A DNA stretch of 64,000 nucleotides from Chryseobacterium sp. MYb264. Lineage in GTDB: Bacteria > Bacteroidota > Bacteroidia > Flavobacteriales > Weeksellaceae. The position numbers and the translations under genes were made by a program. Below the pieces are notes generated by a model that saw nothing but the letters and a program-made list of their open reading frames with translations, was not told where the DNA came from and searched no databases. The stretch is from positions 2,170,001-2,234,000 of the forward strand of contig NZ_CP142422.1 in NCBI RefSeq assembly GCF_035974275.1. The letters are read 5' to 3'. The number at the start of each line of letters is the position of its first letter. Position 1 is the first letter of the stretch. Shown here one piece after another: positions 8,300-17,346 of the stretch.

Positions 8300-10237
8300 T
8301 TAATAGTTTTTACTTTTTTGTCCGCTATTATTCTGCACTTCATTTTGTGCATGCTTGGTAATTGAAGCATTGGAAACCGTCTCTATGCCTTGATCTGCAT
8401 TTACCACAGTTTTTCCTTTCTTTACTTCACTTTCCACATCACCTTCAATAATTTCCGTCATTTTTCCTGTAATATAGGTACTGGCATTTCCTATAACCGA
8501 GGTAATTTTCATGGCTCCAACACTTTCAGTATTATTCATACCAATTGTATTAGATTTGTTGACACCTACTGTTGTCGCCATATTTTCACTGACATCAATA
8601 TTAAAATTTTTACATTTTATATTAATCGTTTCCGGCGCCGTAATATTAATATTGCTTCCGGTAGTATCAAGATGGATTTCATTGCCGGATTTATCGGTAA
8701 TAATAATACTTTCATCTTCCGTAAAAATAACACGGTGACCGCTTCTTGTCTGAATAGACTTCACACGATTGCCCGCGCCGCCGCCCAAACCAATTCCTCC
8801 GTGAAACATTCCGCCCATGACAAAAGGTCTGTCGGGATGGCTGTGCACAAAATTCACCATCACCTGATCTCCGACTTCCGGAATGGCAACGTATCCTCTG
8901 TTTTGAGTAATCTGATCCGTTCCTCCTGCATCAGGACTCATCATTCGGATAAAATGGGTTGTATCATTGGTTTGCCAGTCGAATCTCACCTGAACTCTTC
9001 CCTGTCCTTCCGGATCGGTATTTGAAATCACTGTGGCGATTTGAGGCTCAGCTTTGGGTAAGGAAAATTCAGGTTTAGGTAAAAATCCGGTGTCTGAGGC
9101 AATGCCTTCAAAACTTCCAGAATAATGTCCTATGGTATCTATTTCATGGGTGGTTTCCGTGATCATGATCTTGGTAAAATACGAAGACTCATTACTGTCT
9201 AGTTTTCTCATCTGAACATCTGCAACACAGCCTGGGTGCAAAAACGGAACCGTTGTATTCCCTGAGATTGAAAAAACATTCATTGCTTCGCTTCCTGAAG
9301 CACTTTTTTGGGAATATTCCACATCGAGATGGGTAGATGCCTTTATCGGAGCGATCTGAAGCGCAGGAGTTTTATAAATTTTATCATTATGTGAATATGC
9401 TGCTTTAGCCAAATCTCCAACATGCTGTACCGGAGTTTCGGAAGCGCTGAGTTTTTCGTTTTTGCTGCTGTTATATCCATAAAACTGAGGTTTTGTATGA
9501 ACAGCTTTCAATTCCACATGGATGTCATGTGCATTGCTTCCGTAGATTAGTTTTATGGGCTTATTCTGAACAGGAAGTTTGCCGAAGTGAAGCACCTCAC
9601 CATCATAATAAAACTGTTCGCCATAGGCTTCGGCCATTCTCCCCAGATAATTATAGTGGCTTTCGTTATATTGACTGCTGTAGATGATCTGAGAATAATC
9701 ATTAGTATCAATCCTGACATCAAACCGGCTTGTGTCAAGACCTTGTTTAATGATATCGTCCGCAATAATTCCCATATTTACGGGTTGTCCACCACCAAAA
9801 CTCTGGATATGGGGAGCTCCGTCGAGCAAAATAGTCGGACTGTAGCCGGAAAGAACAATATTTCCAAGGCTCATTTTTTCCTGACTGAACCCCACACCTG
9901 TGATTACTCCAACGAATGTCCTTTCGGGGCTGTTCTCGATATCTTTATAAGAAATAACGGCAGTGAGTCTTTTGCCTAGAAATTTATTGGCTTCATCCAG
10001 TGTATGGCTCTGCCGGTCGCCCAGAGCATCATGAGCCAGTATGAGGCTGAACTGATGATGACGTTTTGTACTTTGCGTAAGCTTAAAATGCTTGTAGTAC
10101 CTGATGACCTGCCCCTCGATAACCAAAGACAGCTTGACGAGACGATTGATTCCGGTATGATGATGATCTGATACGCCATCTGCGTTCTGAGTAGGACGAA
10201 AGCTTGTTCCCTGTCTGTTTTCAGGTGTCGTTAACAT
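8300..10237 (-). CDS. tssI: VgrG/TssI spike protein 1
   Basis: A 645-residue VgrG trimeric spike protein. The first roughly 370 residues are the gp27-like base. The gp5-like OB domain follows, with SNTDPEGQGRVQVRFDWQ and GYVAIPEVGDQVMVNFVHS. The C-terminal tail is a beta-helical stretch rich in Asn, Thr and Ile (about residues 515-610). It is nearly identical to VgrG2 (45037-46968) up to the GGMFHGGIGLGGG segment and then diverges completely, consistent with tails adapted to different cargo. It follows hcp2, separated by a terminator-like hairpin, and precedes the metalloprotease. Confidence 0.95.
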   Translation of the reverse strand: MLTTPENRQGTSFRPTQNADGVSDHHHTGINRLVKLSLVIEGQVIRYYKHFKLTQSTKRHHQFSLILAHDALGDRQSHTLDEANKFLGKRLTAVISYKDIENSPERTFVGVITGVGFSQEKMSLGNIVLSGYSPTILLDGAPHIQSFGGGQPVNMGIIADDIIKQGLDTSRFDVRIDTNDYSQIIYSSQYNESHYNYLGRMAEAYGEQFYYDGEVLHFGKLPVQNKPIKLIYGSNAHDIHVELKAVHTKPQFYGYNSSKNEKLSASETPVQHVGDLAKAAYSHNDKIYKTPALQIAPIKASTHLDVEYSQKSASGSEAMNVFSISGNTTVPFLHPGCVADVQMRKLDSNESSYFTKIMITETTHEIDTIGHYSGSFEGIASDTGFLPKPEFSLPKAEPQIATVISNTDPEGQGRVQVRFDWQTNDTTHFIRMMSPDAGGTDQITQNRGYVAIPEVGDQVMVNFVHSHPDRPFVMGGMFHGGIGLGGGAGNRVKSIQTRSGHRVIFTEDESIIITDKSGNEIHLDTTGSNINITAPETINIKCKNFNIDVSENMATTVGVNKSNTIGMNNTESVGAMKITSVIGNASTYITGKMTEIIEGDVESEVKKGKTVVNADQGIETVSNASITKHAQNEVQNNSGQKSKNY

Positions 10238-10371
10238 AATATTGTGATTGTGGTGAGGTTAAAGATAAAAAAAAAATCCCAAACAATTAATTTAAGTTAA
10301 ATCATTACTTATCAGATTAATATGCAATGAATACATTCTTTTTAATTTTGTGAGGCCCAACAGTCTCAGGC

Positions 10372-10400
10372 AAAAAAGACCGTCTTTTGGGACAGTCTTT
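10372..10400 (-). terminator. hairpin terminator/attenuator between hcp2 and vgrG1
   Basis: On the minus strand a 10-bp stem (10375-10384 with 10391-10400, one G-U pair) and six-base loop are followed by six T. It lies between hcp2 and vgrG1. A near-identical hairpin occupies the same place in the second module, so it probably lets Hcp mRNA exceed vgrG mRNA. Confidence 0.75.
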
Positions 10401-10430
10401 CTCTTATAAATCTTGATATCAGTATAAATT

Positions 10431-10835
10431 TTAAGATGATGGCCATAACCCTTCATAAGCAGAATTACCATAATTGATTTTTTCTGCACTGATAACGAAG
10501 CTGATCAACATACTGTTTTCGTCAACAGCATCGAAATCAACTTCATGCTGAATCACATATCCATTTTCCCAGTTCAGAGTAATCAACGTTCCTTCTTCAT
10601 GAGATTTGTTGAATGTGATTTCGCCTTGTGTTGGCTTATATTTTCCGTTTAGTAAACTTTCAAGGATGTCTGATTTTTCAGTAGCTTCCACTGTAAGTTT
10701 GATGATTGCATTGGAAGGGTCTGATGCCACACGTCCTGATACGTCTGTAGATCTGGAAACGCTGTAGTTCAGTTTCAATAATTTCTGACCCTCGCCCCCG
10801 TTGAATTTTAAAATTCCTCTCGAATTTGCTGCCAT
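10431..10835 (-). CDS. tssD: Hcp/TssD tube protein 2
   Basis: A complete 134-residue TssD of the Bacteroidota type. It differs from copy 3 (47105-47509) at eight positions and matches copy 1 over all 52 visible residues. Hcp forms the stacked hexameric rings of the T6SS inner tube and can also carry or chaperone effectors. It has no signal peptide. It heads the module hcp2-vgrG1-metalloprotease-lipoproteins and has its own promoter and dyad control region. Confidence 0.95.
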   Translation of the reverse strand: MAANSRGILKFNGGEGQKLLKLNYSVSRSTDVSGRVASDPSNAIIKLTVEATEKSDILESLLNGKYKPTQGEITFNKSHEEGTLITLNWENGYVIQHEVDFDAVDENSMLISFVISAEKINYGNSAYEGLWPSS

Positions 10836-10886
10836 TTTTGTAAATTTTAATCGTTAATACTATTTTGTGATTCGGTGATTGTGATA

Positions 10887-10977
10887 CAAATATAAAACGG
10901 TTAAAATCTTTCAGGAAATAAATCAAAACATTTTTAAAATTTTGTAGTAAAACTACGATTTGATGTCGTAATTCTAC
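10887..10977 (-). promoter_or_regulatory. hcp2 promoter and dyads
   Basis: A minus-strand TATATTTG -7 box at 10887-10894. A perfect GTAG-N5-CTAC dyad sits at 10944-10956 and a one-mismatch dyad at 10965-10977 (GTCG instead of GTAG), with centres 21 bp apart. The nearer centre is about 60 bp upstream of the -7 box, the same geometry as at hcp1. Confidence 0.72.
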
Positions 10978-11023
10978 GATGCTAGATTTAAAAAATTAAT
11001 ATAAACTTAATATCAAAAGCAGT

Positions 11024-11977
11024 TTACGAAAGTTCATCAAAAGAGAAAAATGTATAATATTTAACACCGTAAAGAGATATATCATACTGTACATCTGCTT
11101 TTTTCACAATTCCTGTCTGAGTATACAATGAATATTTTCCCGAAAAAATAATTTCTGAATTTGGAAAACTATTCTGCAAAAGAACCATTTCTGACGTATA
11201 ATTTATATCTTCTACTTTTTGCTGAATAGGTACGGTATGGTCTTCGATTTTCTGCTCAAAAAAAGATTTCCCGTTGATAAATGAATTCCTGAGAGAGGCA
11301 AAATAATTTTTAATAAATGGATCGTCTTTCATCCGCTCATTAAATAATTCCTGGTTGAGAACCGCCATTTCATACTCTTTAATATACAATTCTGCATATT
11401 GATCGGGGAAAAGATCGAGCAAACGTTCTTTTATTTTATTAAAATTATTAATGGTTTCGGGTTTCAGGCTCACTTTTATCATCTCTCCTTTTGTATTCGT
11501 TGTAATAATCAAAGGATTTAATGATCGAATGCTTTCCACTGCCAAGTCAGCCAATTTACTTGACTGCCCGTCTGTAAAATTATTTTTATAAAGATAAAAT
11601 ACGTGTTCGCTTTCATGAGTTTCAACCCATTTTAAAGAAGCGGTATAAGTAAGCGTATTATCTTTGGTTTCCCCATCTTTTTCCTTTCCTTCCGTTATTC
11701 TCACAAAGTAAATCCGGCTGAAATCTTTGGGTTCAAAATTGATGATCGGGTTTAGTTCCGGACTTTTAAAAGGGGCATCATTGAGCAAATTATATTTTCT
11801 GACCTCATCCATATTTGGCATAAAAAGCCGCTTCCCTGAAACAAGATTTTCATGAATATAATCATTCGCAGAACACCGTTGATTGTGATATTCTTTAAGA
11901 TATTTCGGATTTTCGAGATGTATTTCTTCAGATAAACTTTCAAGAGTTTCCCCCGAAAGAATAAAATGAATAATCAT
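11024..11977 (-). CDS. LysM-like protein, candidate T6SS adaptor
   Basis: A 317-residue cytosolic-type protein with no signal peptide. The first 55 residues look like one LysM motif (FILSGETLESLSEEI, then LKEYHNQRC and LVSGKRLFMPN). The remainder is of unknown fold. It is related in layout to the 347-residue protein at 41015-42058: both have an N-terminal LysM-like motif, a middle strand SLKWVETHESEHVFYLYK (compare SVRWLKTENQLHFFEI) and lie in effector islands close to DUF4280 genes. In secretion systems such domains often sit in baseplate or spike adaptors, so a role in loading effectors onto the tip is inferred. It is unlikely to be a cell-wall enzyme. Confidence 0.55.
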   Translation of the reverse strand: MIIHFILSGETLESLSEEIHLENPKYLKEYHNQRCSANDYIHENLVSGKRLFMPNMDEVRKYNLLNDAPFKSPELNPIINFEPKDFSRIYFVRITEGKEKDGETKDNTLTYTASLKWVETHESEHVFYLYKNNFTDGQSSKLADLAVESIRSLNPLIITTNTKGEMIKVSLKPETINNFNKIKERLLDLFPDQYAELYIKEYEMAVLNQELFNERMKDDPFIKNYFASLRNSFINGKSFFEQKIEDHTVPIQQKVEDINYTSEMVLLQNSFPNSEIIFSGKYSLYTQTGIVKKADVQYDISLYGVKYYTFFSFDELS

Positions 11978-12142
11978 AGGGTTTGTATTTTGGTATTAAC
12001 CAAATTAGTTTAAAAATTTTATTTATCAAAATCCATGTTCTGCATAATATTTTACAAAACGGGAAAATTAAATTTTATTTAAACAAAAAAACAGCATGCA
12101 AAAAATACACACTGTTTAGAATTTGAAAGTTTATGTAAAATG

Positions 12143-12652
12143 TTATTTGATGAAATTTAAGTACTTATCGGCACATTGCCCAAAGTGATCAAACTCGTTC
12201 ATAGAATTTCCGTAATTCTGAATCACCAATGTATCGCCTTTCAAAAGACCTCCCATCGCGCCCAACGAAATATCGAACTCGTTTTTCTTTTCAGACTTAG
12301 AAATTTCGGCTCTTCCGGAAGCAATTACTTTTTTACTGTCGTAGATTTTATAGCCCACTTTTTTACCATCTTTATCAGTTAATTCAATGGAAAATCTACC
12401 GTTTTCGCAGGTTTTTGCATTATACTTTCCTTCTAATGCCTGAATTTCTTTTGCATCAAGAGAATCAATAACAGCAGGGCTTGCCTGACTTATTGTGTCG
12501 ACTTTTGGAGGAGCAACAGCTACCTGAGAACTGTCTTTTTTTGGAACTGCATTTTCAGAATTTGTAGCTGCAGCCACTGTTTCTGTTTGTTTACAAGAAT
12601 ACAGGCACAACATTCCTAAAACGCTTAAGCTAATAAAGTTTTTTCCAATCAT
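12143..12652 (-). CDS. small lipoprotein, candidate immunity protein
   Basis: A 169-residue lipoprotein with lipobox LYSC (Cys20), a low-complexity Ala/Thr/Pro/Ser linker to about residue 68, and a compact beta-rich domain starting LEGKYNAKTCENGRFSIEL. The domain resembles that of the neighbour at 12867-13460 (LKGNWAVNCENELTELSFE), including the Cys-Glu-Asn motif, so the two are probably paralogues. It is separated from that gene by a terminator and so has its own transcript. It lies in the region of the GH19/M23 effector and may protect the periplasm; this is an inference. Confidence 0.6.
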   Translation of the reverse strand: MIGKNFISLSVLGMLCLYSCKQTETVAAATNSENAVPKKDSSQVAVAPPKVDTISQASPAVIDSLDAKEIQALEGKYNAKTCENGRFSIELTDKDGKKVGYKIYDSKKVIASGRAEISKSEKKNEFDISLGAMGGLLKGDTLVIQNYGNSMNEFDHFGQCADKYLNFIK

Positions 12653-12757
12653 AATAATTTAACATTTGTTAACATCTCATTAGCAATTTTAGTACCAAAT
12701 CTTAAATATTTCAAAAAATCACGAACGCTTCATTGAACTTACAATTCATATTTAAAA

Positions 12758-12785
12758 TAAAAAAAGCTGCACTTCTCGTACAGCT
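12758..12785 (-). terminator. intrinsic terminator after the lipoprotein pair
   Basis: An 8-bp stem (12765-12772 with 12778-12785, one G-U pair), a 5-base loop and a T-rich tail on the minus strand. It would end the transcript that carries the DUF4280 gene, the GH19/M23 effector and two lipoproteins. Confidence 0.7.
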
Positions 12786-12866
12786 CGTAGTATTTAGTTT
12801 AAATTAATTTTATATTAATTTTTTTTATTAACCGAAAAAGAAGTTTAAACAAGTTTTTAAATAAAA

Positions 12867-13460
12867 TCATGAACATTTATGCAAAATGACAGGTGATTTT
12901 CCACCATTTTCTTTGATCATGACAAATTCATTTTTAAAATCATGCTTTCCGGTTTTCAGATTGTATAAACCGTACCAATCGATCACAAGAGCGCCATTTT
13001 TTAAAGACAATTTTCCAATTTCCTTATCTTTAGAAACTTCGCTGTCATTTACGGTTGGTTTATCAGAATAGAATTTTTTCTGCGAAGAAGTATTTTTAAA
13101 ATAAAGCATAAAACCAGAATTGTCCTCCGATTTTTTAACCGTAACATTAATATAAACCGCATTATCAGAATATAAAGAGAGATAGCCTTCATTATTTTCA
13201 AATGACAATTCAGTCAGCTCGTTTTCACAGTTTACCGCCCAGTTTCCCTTAAGATCAGCTAAATTAACTTCTGGTTTTTTATCTTCAGATTTGACAGAAA
13301 TCTTTTCTTTTTCTACAGGTGGCAAACTGCTTGCTGAAGCAGAAAGCGTAGTAACGTGAGTAGATTCGTTTTTATTTACTTGTACTTTATTTTCTTTACA
13401 GCTTAAAAAAGCCAGTAAGAGAAACAAACTACCAAAAGATTTAAGTTTAAAATTCTTCAT
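12867..13460 (-). CDS. lipoprotein, candidate immunity protein of the GH19/M23 effector
   Basis: A 197-residue lipoprotein from the ATG at 13458-13460, which has an AAAGGA ribosome site and sits 7 bp after the previous stop; a longer frame to 13517 would overlap the neighbour. The lipobox is AFLSC (Cys21). After a charged linker comes a beta-rich domain (about residues 75-195) with LKGNWAVNCENE and a C-terminal HKCS, so a disulfide is plausible. It shares this domain type with the 169-residue lipoprotein downstream. Being periplasmic and close behind a peptidoglycan-degrading effector, it is a plausible immunity protein. Confidence 0.6.
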   Translation of the reverse strand: MKNFKLKSFGSLFLLLAFLSCKENKVQVNKNESTHVTTLSASASSLPPVEKEKISVKSEDKKPEVNLADLKGNWAVNCENELTELSFENNEGYLSLYSDNAVYINVTVKKSEDNSGFMLYFKNTSSQKKFYSDKPTVNDSEVSKDKEIGKLSLKNGALVIDWYGLYNLKTGKHDFKNEFVMIKENGGKSPVILHKCS

Positions 13461-13467
13461 ACATCCT

Positions 13468-14139
13468 TTATTTTTCAGTATTTTCATACCAATATCTGGT
13501 GAGTTTTTTACCGCCAATCATTCCAAAATGGTAAGAATCGGGTTCTTCCTCTTTGATATAATCCGCTGGAGCCGGACAGTCAAAAATAGTGGTATTTTTT
13601 GCTAATTGCGATATATTTCCGTTATTTTTCAATCCGTATAATTGATGAATTTCAAAATATTCGTTACCACCGTTGACGATATATTTTCCGACCGCAATTC
13701 CTGATTCTTTTTTATCTTTCGAAAGCTGACAAACTGCATAATCCATGCCTTTTGGAATTTTTAGCGTATCCTTTAAAATTCCATCAAGAGAAATGAATAA
13801 ATACCTGTTCTTATTTTTGTCTAACTGATTAAACGACTTCCCATTTCCGGCAACAAATTCAACAATCGAAATATTTACATTCTCTGGGCTTTGCCAACCT
13901 TTCTCAATAAAAACATCCGTTTTTTCATGAAAAAAATTCTTTAACTCTTTAGATTCAATTATTTTAAATCCGTTAGAAGAATAGCTTTTATCCGAATAAG
14001 AAGCGATATCAAACTTTCCTCCAATGAATTTCTTTTCCTGACTTTGGCAAGAAAAAAATATCAGAAAAGATAGTATTGTAAAGACTTTACAGATTTCTCT
14101 GATCCTCTTTTGGAGGATTCCAGCTTGTTTTTGTTCCAT
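13468..14139 (-). CDS. lipoprotein, candidate immunity protein overlapping the GH19/M23 effector
   Basis: A 223-residue lipoprotein whose signal ends in lipobox FFSC (Cys31). Its start overlaps the end of the 1079-residue effector by 53 bp; no later ATG keeps the signal peptide, so the overlap is probably real. The mature part includes VNISIVEFVAGNGKSF and CQLSKDKKESGIAVGKYIV; the family is not recognised. The overlap implies translational coupling with the effector, which makes it the prime immunity candidate for that toxin. Confidence 0.6.
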   Translation of the reverse strand: MEQKQAGILQKRIREICKVFTILSFLIFFSCQSQEKKFIGGKFDIASYSDKSYSSNGFKIIESKELKNFFHEKTDVFIEKGWQSPENVNISIVEFVAGNGKSFNQLDKNKNRYLFISLDGILKDTLKIPKGMDYAVCQLSKDKKESGIAVGKYIVNGGNEYFEIHQLYGLKNNGNISQLAKNTTIFDCPAPADYIKEEEPDSYHFGMIGGKKLTRYWYENTEK

Positions 14140-17100
14140 TTTGATTGTATTTATAAGTCACAGCTTCATCCTGATCCGGTGTATCGTAAGAATTTAATCT
14201 GATAAACCTCGCAGGGTTCGTACGTTTTGTTTTTCCTGTGTTAAAGGCATTCTGAACGGTTGCAATTTCCAAATGGAGATGCGGGCTCGGAATATTATTG
14301 GCAATGCTTCCCGAAACCCCGGAATATCCGATCAATGTTCCCGCAGTTACCGGACCATTTTCTACCAACCTCTTGCTAAGGTGCATATAGATGAAATAAA
14401 CATCGTCTGTATCTTTGATATCGATTCCCATTTCTTCACCTCTTGCAAATTCTAACTGATAATTAATTAATTTTTCCTGTTCCAACAATTCATTTACATT
14501 ATCAATCTTGATACGAATCGTCTGTCCCGCTGTATTTCCTGGAGTAGACTCTACCACTTGTCCATCCAAACAGGCATAAACAGGAGTTCCTTCGGTTTCA
14601 TCTGTGATAAATGGCAAACCGAAAAGATCCAATCCTGAGTGATATTTAGTATATCCGTTTCTCACGTCACCATACGCACCACTCACCGGCTTGATATTTC
14701 CTGATGAGTTGTATTTCGGTCTTCGAGGATTGTCTACAGGATCATGCCAATTTCCGGCACCCGATTCTACAGGTTGACATTCATTAACTTTAAACACTGT
14801 TAAACCTTTCTCGAAGAATCTTTTAGCATCTTTCCAACCTGCTGTTCCTCCGTTTACCAATCTTCTTATTTTCTTCACATTGTCATCAGAAGAAACTTTA
14901 ATGGTATCTGCTGTTTTCCAGATTTCGCCTTTTTCCCAATATGCAATAGCCGAAAGAACGGCGTATTTCGCTTCTTTCACTTTATCGGGATCCGCCTCCA
15001 GATCTACATATTCATCAGGGAAAATTTCTTTCAGATAGCCTGCTGCTTCTTTATAATTTCCTCTTCCGGTAAGCTGTTTCAAACCTCTTCCACGGAAGGT
15101 ATATCCATCACCACTCGCCTCATCTCCATTTCCATTTCCGAAACCATTTTCTTTTGCATAAAGGAAGCTTAATAACTTTTTCTGAGGTCTTTCTGAAGCG
15201 TATTCTGTGGTTTTACCCATATCTCGGAGCTTTTTGGCTCTTTCACCAAATAAACTTTCGGTAATATTGGAAGCACCGTAAGGAATAGCATCAGATTCTA
15301 CCATCCAATCAGGATTGATACCCGAAGTTTCAGCGCCAACCTGAGCAAAGAAATGTGCTTTTCGGAGGCAGGTGTTGATGTGAATATCTTTTCCTGATTC
15401 AAAAATATATTTGTTGAGATTATCTACAATTTCCTGTCGGAAAGCCTTATGATTAGGCAATACTCCAAACAGCTCTTCTATCTGTTCAAGGGTAATTTTT
15501 TCGGCACATCGAGGACATTTTTTACCAATTTCAAAGTAAGCACCATCCTGTTTCAGGAATTCTCCTTCATGTTTTTTGATATTTCCCTGAGCTTCTGCTT
15601 TTAGCCAAAGATATTCGGTAACGCTTTTATAAACATCAAAAGTTACCTTCTCATCTTTATTATAAACCTGCTGCGTAAGAGCGGCTTCAATGGTTTCTGT
15701 TTTGGCAAATTTTTTCTGAGCAGCAAGTTCTGCTTTTATTTTTCCGATGATAATTCCGGCAATTTTTTTCTTCTGTTCAGGAGTGGCTGTATTATTTCCG
15801 TTTCCGCCAAAAGTATAACTATGCGTTCCGTCTTTTACCCCTTTTAGTTTTTCTTTCCATTCTTTCAATGTATCATCAGATTTCGGACGAAGTTTTACTT
15901 TCACTTTCGCCATATTATTCTGAACAACCGCTTTAAGAACCGTGATTTCATTGCCGTTATCTTTTGCTTCCAAAACAGGCAAATCCCCATCCTGAGCTAC
16001 TAAAATTGGTTCTTTTTCCTTGATTTTGATATTTACTTCCTTGCCATCTAATAAATACGTTCTGGCGACGATAAACACCTCTTCTTCTAAAGGCGCATTA
16101 TTGATTTTCACCATTTCAGGACCCAACTTATACAACGCAAACGAGATCGTTTCTCCTTTGGCATACGAAGTTTTGGTTAACGCATTTTTAATATCATCAA
16201 GCTTGGCGTATTTTTTATCTTTTTTAACGAGAGCATCCACTTTTGGCTTGATAATTCCCGCAATTTTATCTTTATCAATATTGTTGTTATTGCCCGCAAA
16301 ACTGTAGGTATGCTGGCCGTCTGTTTCTGAAGTTTCTATTTTAAACTCCTCTTTCGCAAAATAAGCATCCAGTAAGCCTTCTATTTTCTCTTCATTTACA
16401 ACACTCGTACTTTTACCTTCCGGTTTTTGTACCGCTGGCTGCTGTTCGGGTTTTACAGTTCCGGAAGATTCAAACCAATCCCAAAGTTCACCCAGTTTAT
16501 TTTTAACAGATTCGGTGGCTTTATCTACAATTCCTTTCTCGTCTTTTTTAGATTCAGGTTTCTGAGCTGCCGGAGAATCTGGTGCTTTTGGCGTTTTATT
16601 TTCAGGAGTTGAAGGCGTTGGTGTTGGAGCTGAAGGCGCTTTAAAATCAGGATTTTGAACATCAACATGTTTTGTCGCATGTTTTCTATTCTGATAATAT
16701 TCTACCGTCACATAAAACTGCAGTTCCTTAGGATTAATTTCACCTTGTGCGGCTTTTTGCATTAAAGCTTTCGTTAAAACAAATTCTGCCGTGGCAACTC
16801 CATTTCTTTCCACGGTTATCTGCTTGCTATCGACAAATAAGTTGTTGGAATTGTGTCCGTTTCCTGCTGCATCATCTTCCCAAAGGGTAAATAACAATTT
16901 TTCTCCGGCAAGATTCACGCACTGTGCTTTAGCCACCAGTTTTTCGGTATAGCTGAAAACCGTTCCTTTAGAATCATTTACATAATGCAGTTCCACTTTA
17001 TTGATCTTTGGAACAGCAGCCGGCTGAGGATTAATATCAATAGTCGTTGGGCCGCTTCCTTCAGGCTCATGAAGATAAGCTTCCAGACGATAGGTATTTT

Positions 17101-17326
17101 TGTGGGCAACTTCACCAAAAGTAAAACTGCTGTCGCCTACTTTTTTAATATTGGTTGAGGTAAATTTACCATCTGAACGTTTTTTGAACAGTTCCCAGGT
17201 GACCATCGCAGGATTTTTTTTCTCCTCAGGCGTTGCGGGATACCAGGAATCTATGTTGTACAAAGTTTTCTCTCCTACTTTGGGAGAAGAATTTCCTGAA
17301 ATTTTTGAAACTCCTTTTTTAGACAT
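14087..17326 (-). CDS. T6SS effector: GH19-like muramidase/chitinase domain fused to M23 endopeptidase
   Basis: A 1079-residue protein without a signal peptide. Residues 1-225 form a two-part beta-rich module with WYPATPEEKK, also found at the start of the 888-residue effector at 37821. A Pro-rich linker covers 228-262. Two copies of a repeat (337-400 and 499-566) read GQHTYSFAGN and GTHSYTFGGN and end in SFALYK/TFDVYK. A CPRC knuckle is at 604-607. A GH19/endolysin-like domain covers about 610-845 (AQVGAETSG with likely catalytic Glu666; GYTFRGRGLKQLTGRG at 741-756). An M23 LytM-type domain covers about 880-1045 with zinc ligands His896, Asp900 and His1018 plus His982 and His1016. It would cut both glycan and peptide bonds of peptidoglycan. 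It follows a DUF4280 tip gene. Confidence 0.85.
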   Translation of the reverse strand: MSKKGVSKISGNSSPKVGEKTLYNIDSWYPATPEEKKNPAMVTWELFKKRSDGKFTSTNIKKVGDSSFTFGEVAHKNTYRLEAYLHEPEGSGPTTIDINPQPAAVPKINKVELHYVNDSKGTVFSYTEKLVAKAQCVNLAGEKLLFTLWEDDAAGNGHNSNNLFVDSKQITVERNGVATAEFVLTKALMQKAAQGEINPKELQFYVTVEYYQNRKHATKHVDVQNPDFKAPSAPTPTPSTPENKTPKAPDSPAAQKPESKKDEKGIVDKATESVKNKLGELWDWFESSGTVKPEQQPAVQKPEGKSTSVVNEEKIEGLLDAYFAKEEFKIETSETDGQHTYSFAGNNNNIDKDKIAGIIKPKVDALVKKDKKYAKLDDIKNALTKTSYAKGETISFALYKLGPEMVKINNAPLEEEVFIVARTYLLDGKEVNIKIKEKEPILVAQDGDLPVLEAKDNGNEITVLKAVVQNNMAKVKVKLRPKSDDTLKEWKEKLKGVKDGTHSYTFGGNGNNTATPEQKKKIAGIIIGKIKAELAAQKKFAKTETIEAALTQQVYNKDEKVTFDVYKSVTEYLWLKAEAQGNIKKHEGEFLKQDGAYFEIGKKCPRCAEKITLEQIEELFGVLPNHKAFRQEIVDNLNKYIFESGKDIHINTCLRKAHFFAQVGAETSGINPDWMVESDAIPYGASNITESLFGERAKKLRDMGKTTEYASERPQKKLLSFLYAKENGFGNGNGDEASGDGYTFRGRGLKQLTGRGNYKEAAGYLKEIFPDEYVDLEADPDKVKEAKYAVLSAIAYWEKGEIWKTADTIKVSSDDNVKKIRRLVNGGTAGWKDAKRFFEKGLTVFKVNECQPVESGAGNWHDPVDNPRRPKYNSSGNIKPVSGAYGDVRNGYTKYHSGLDLFGLPFITDETEGTPVYACLDGQVVESTPGNTAGQTIRIKIDNVNELLEQEKLINYQLEFARGEEMGIDIKDTDDVYFIYMHLSKRLVENGPVTAGTLIGYSGVSGSIANNIPSPHLHLEIATVQNAFNTGKTKRTNPARFIRLNSYDTPDQDEAVTYKYNQNGTKTSWNPPKEDQRNL

Positions 17327-17346
17327 ATCAGAAAGTGTTTTTAAGG

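Noticed and set aside
8290..8370. Extended N-terminus of the metalloprotease overlapping vgrG1
   Set aside because: The extra 27 residues come from the vgrG1 C-terminal coding sequence read in another frame; the internal ATG at 8289 is 10 bp past the vgrG stop.
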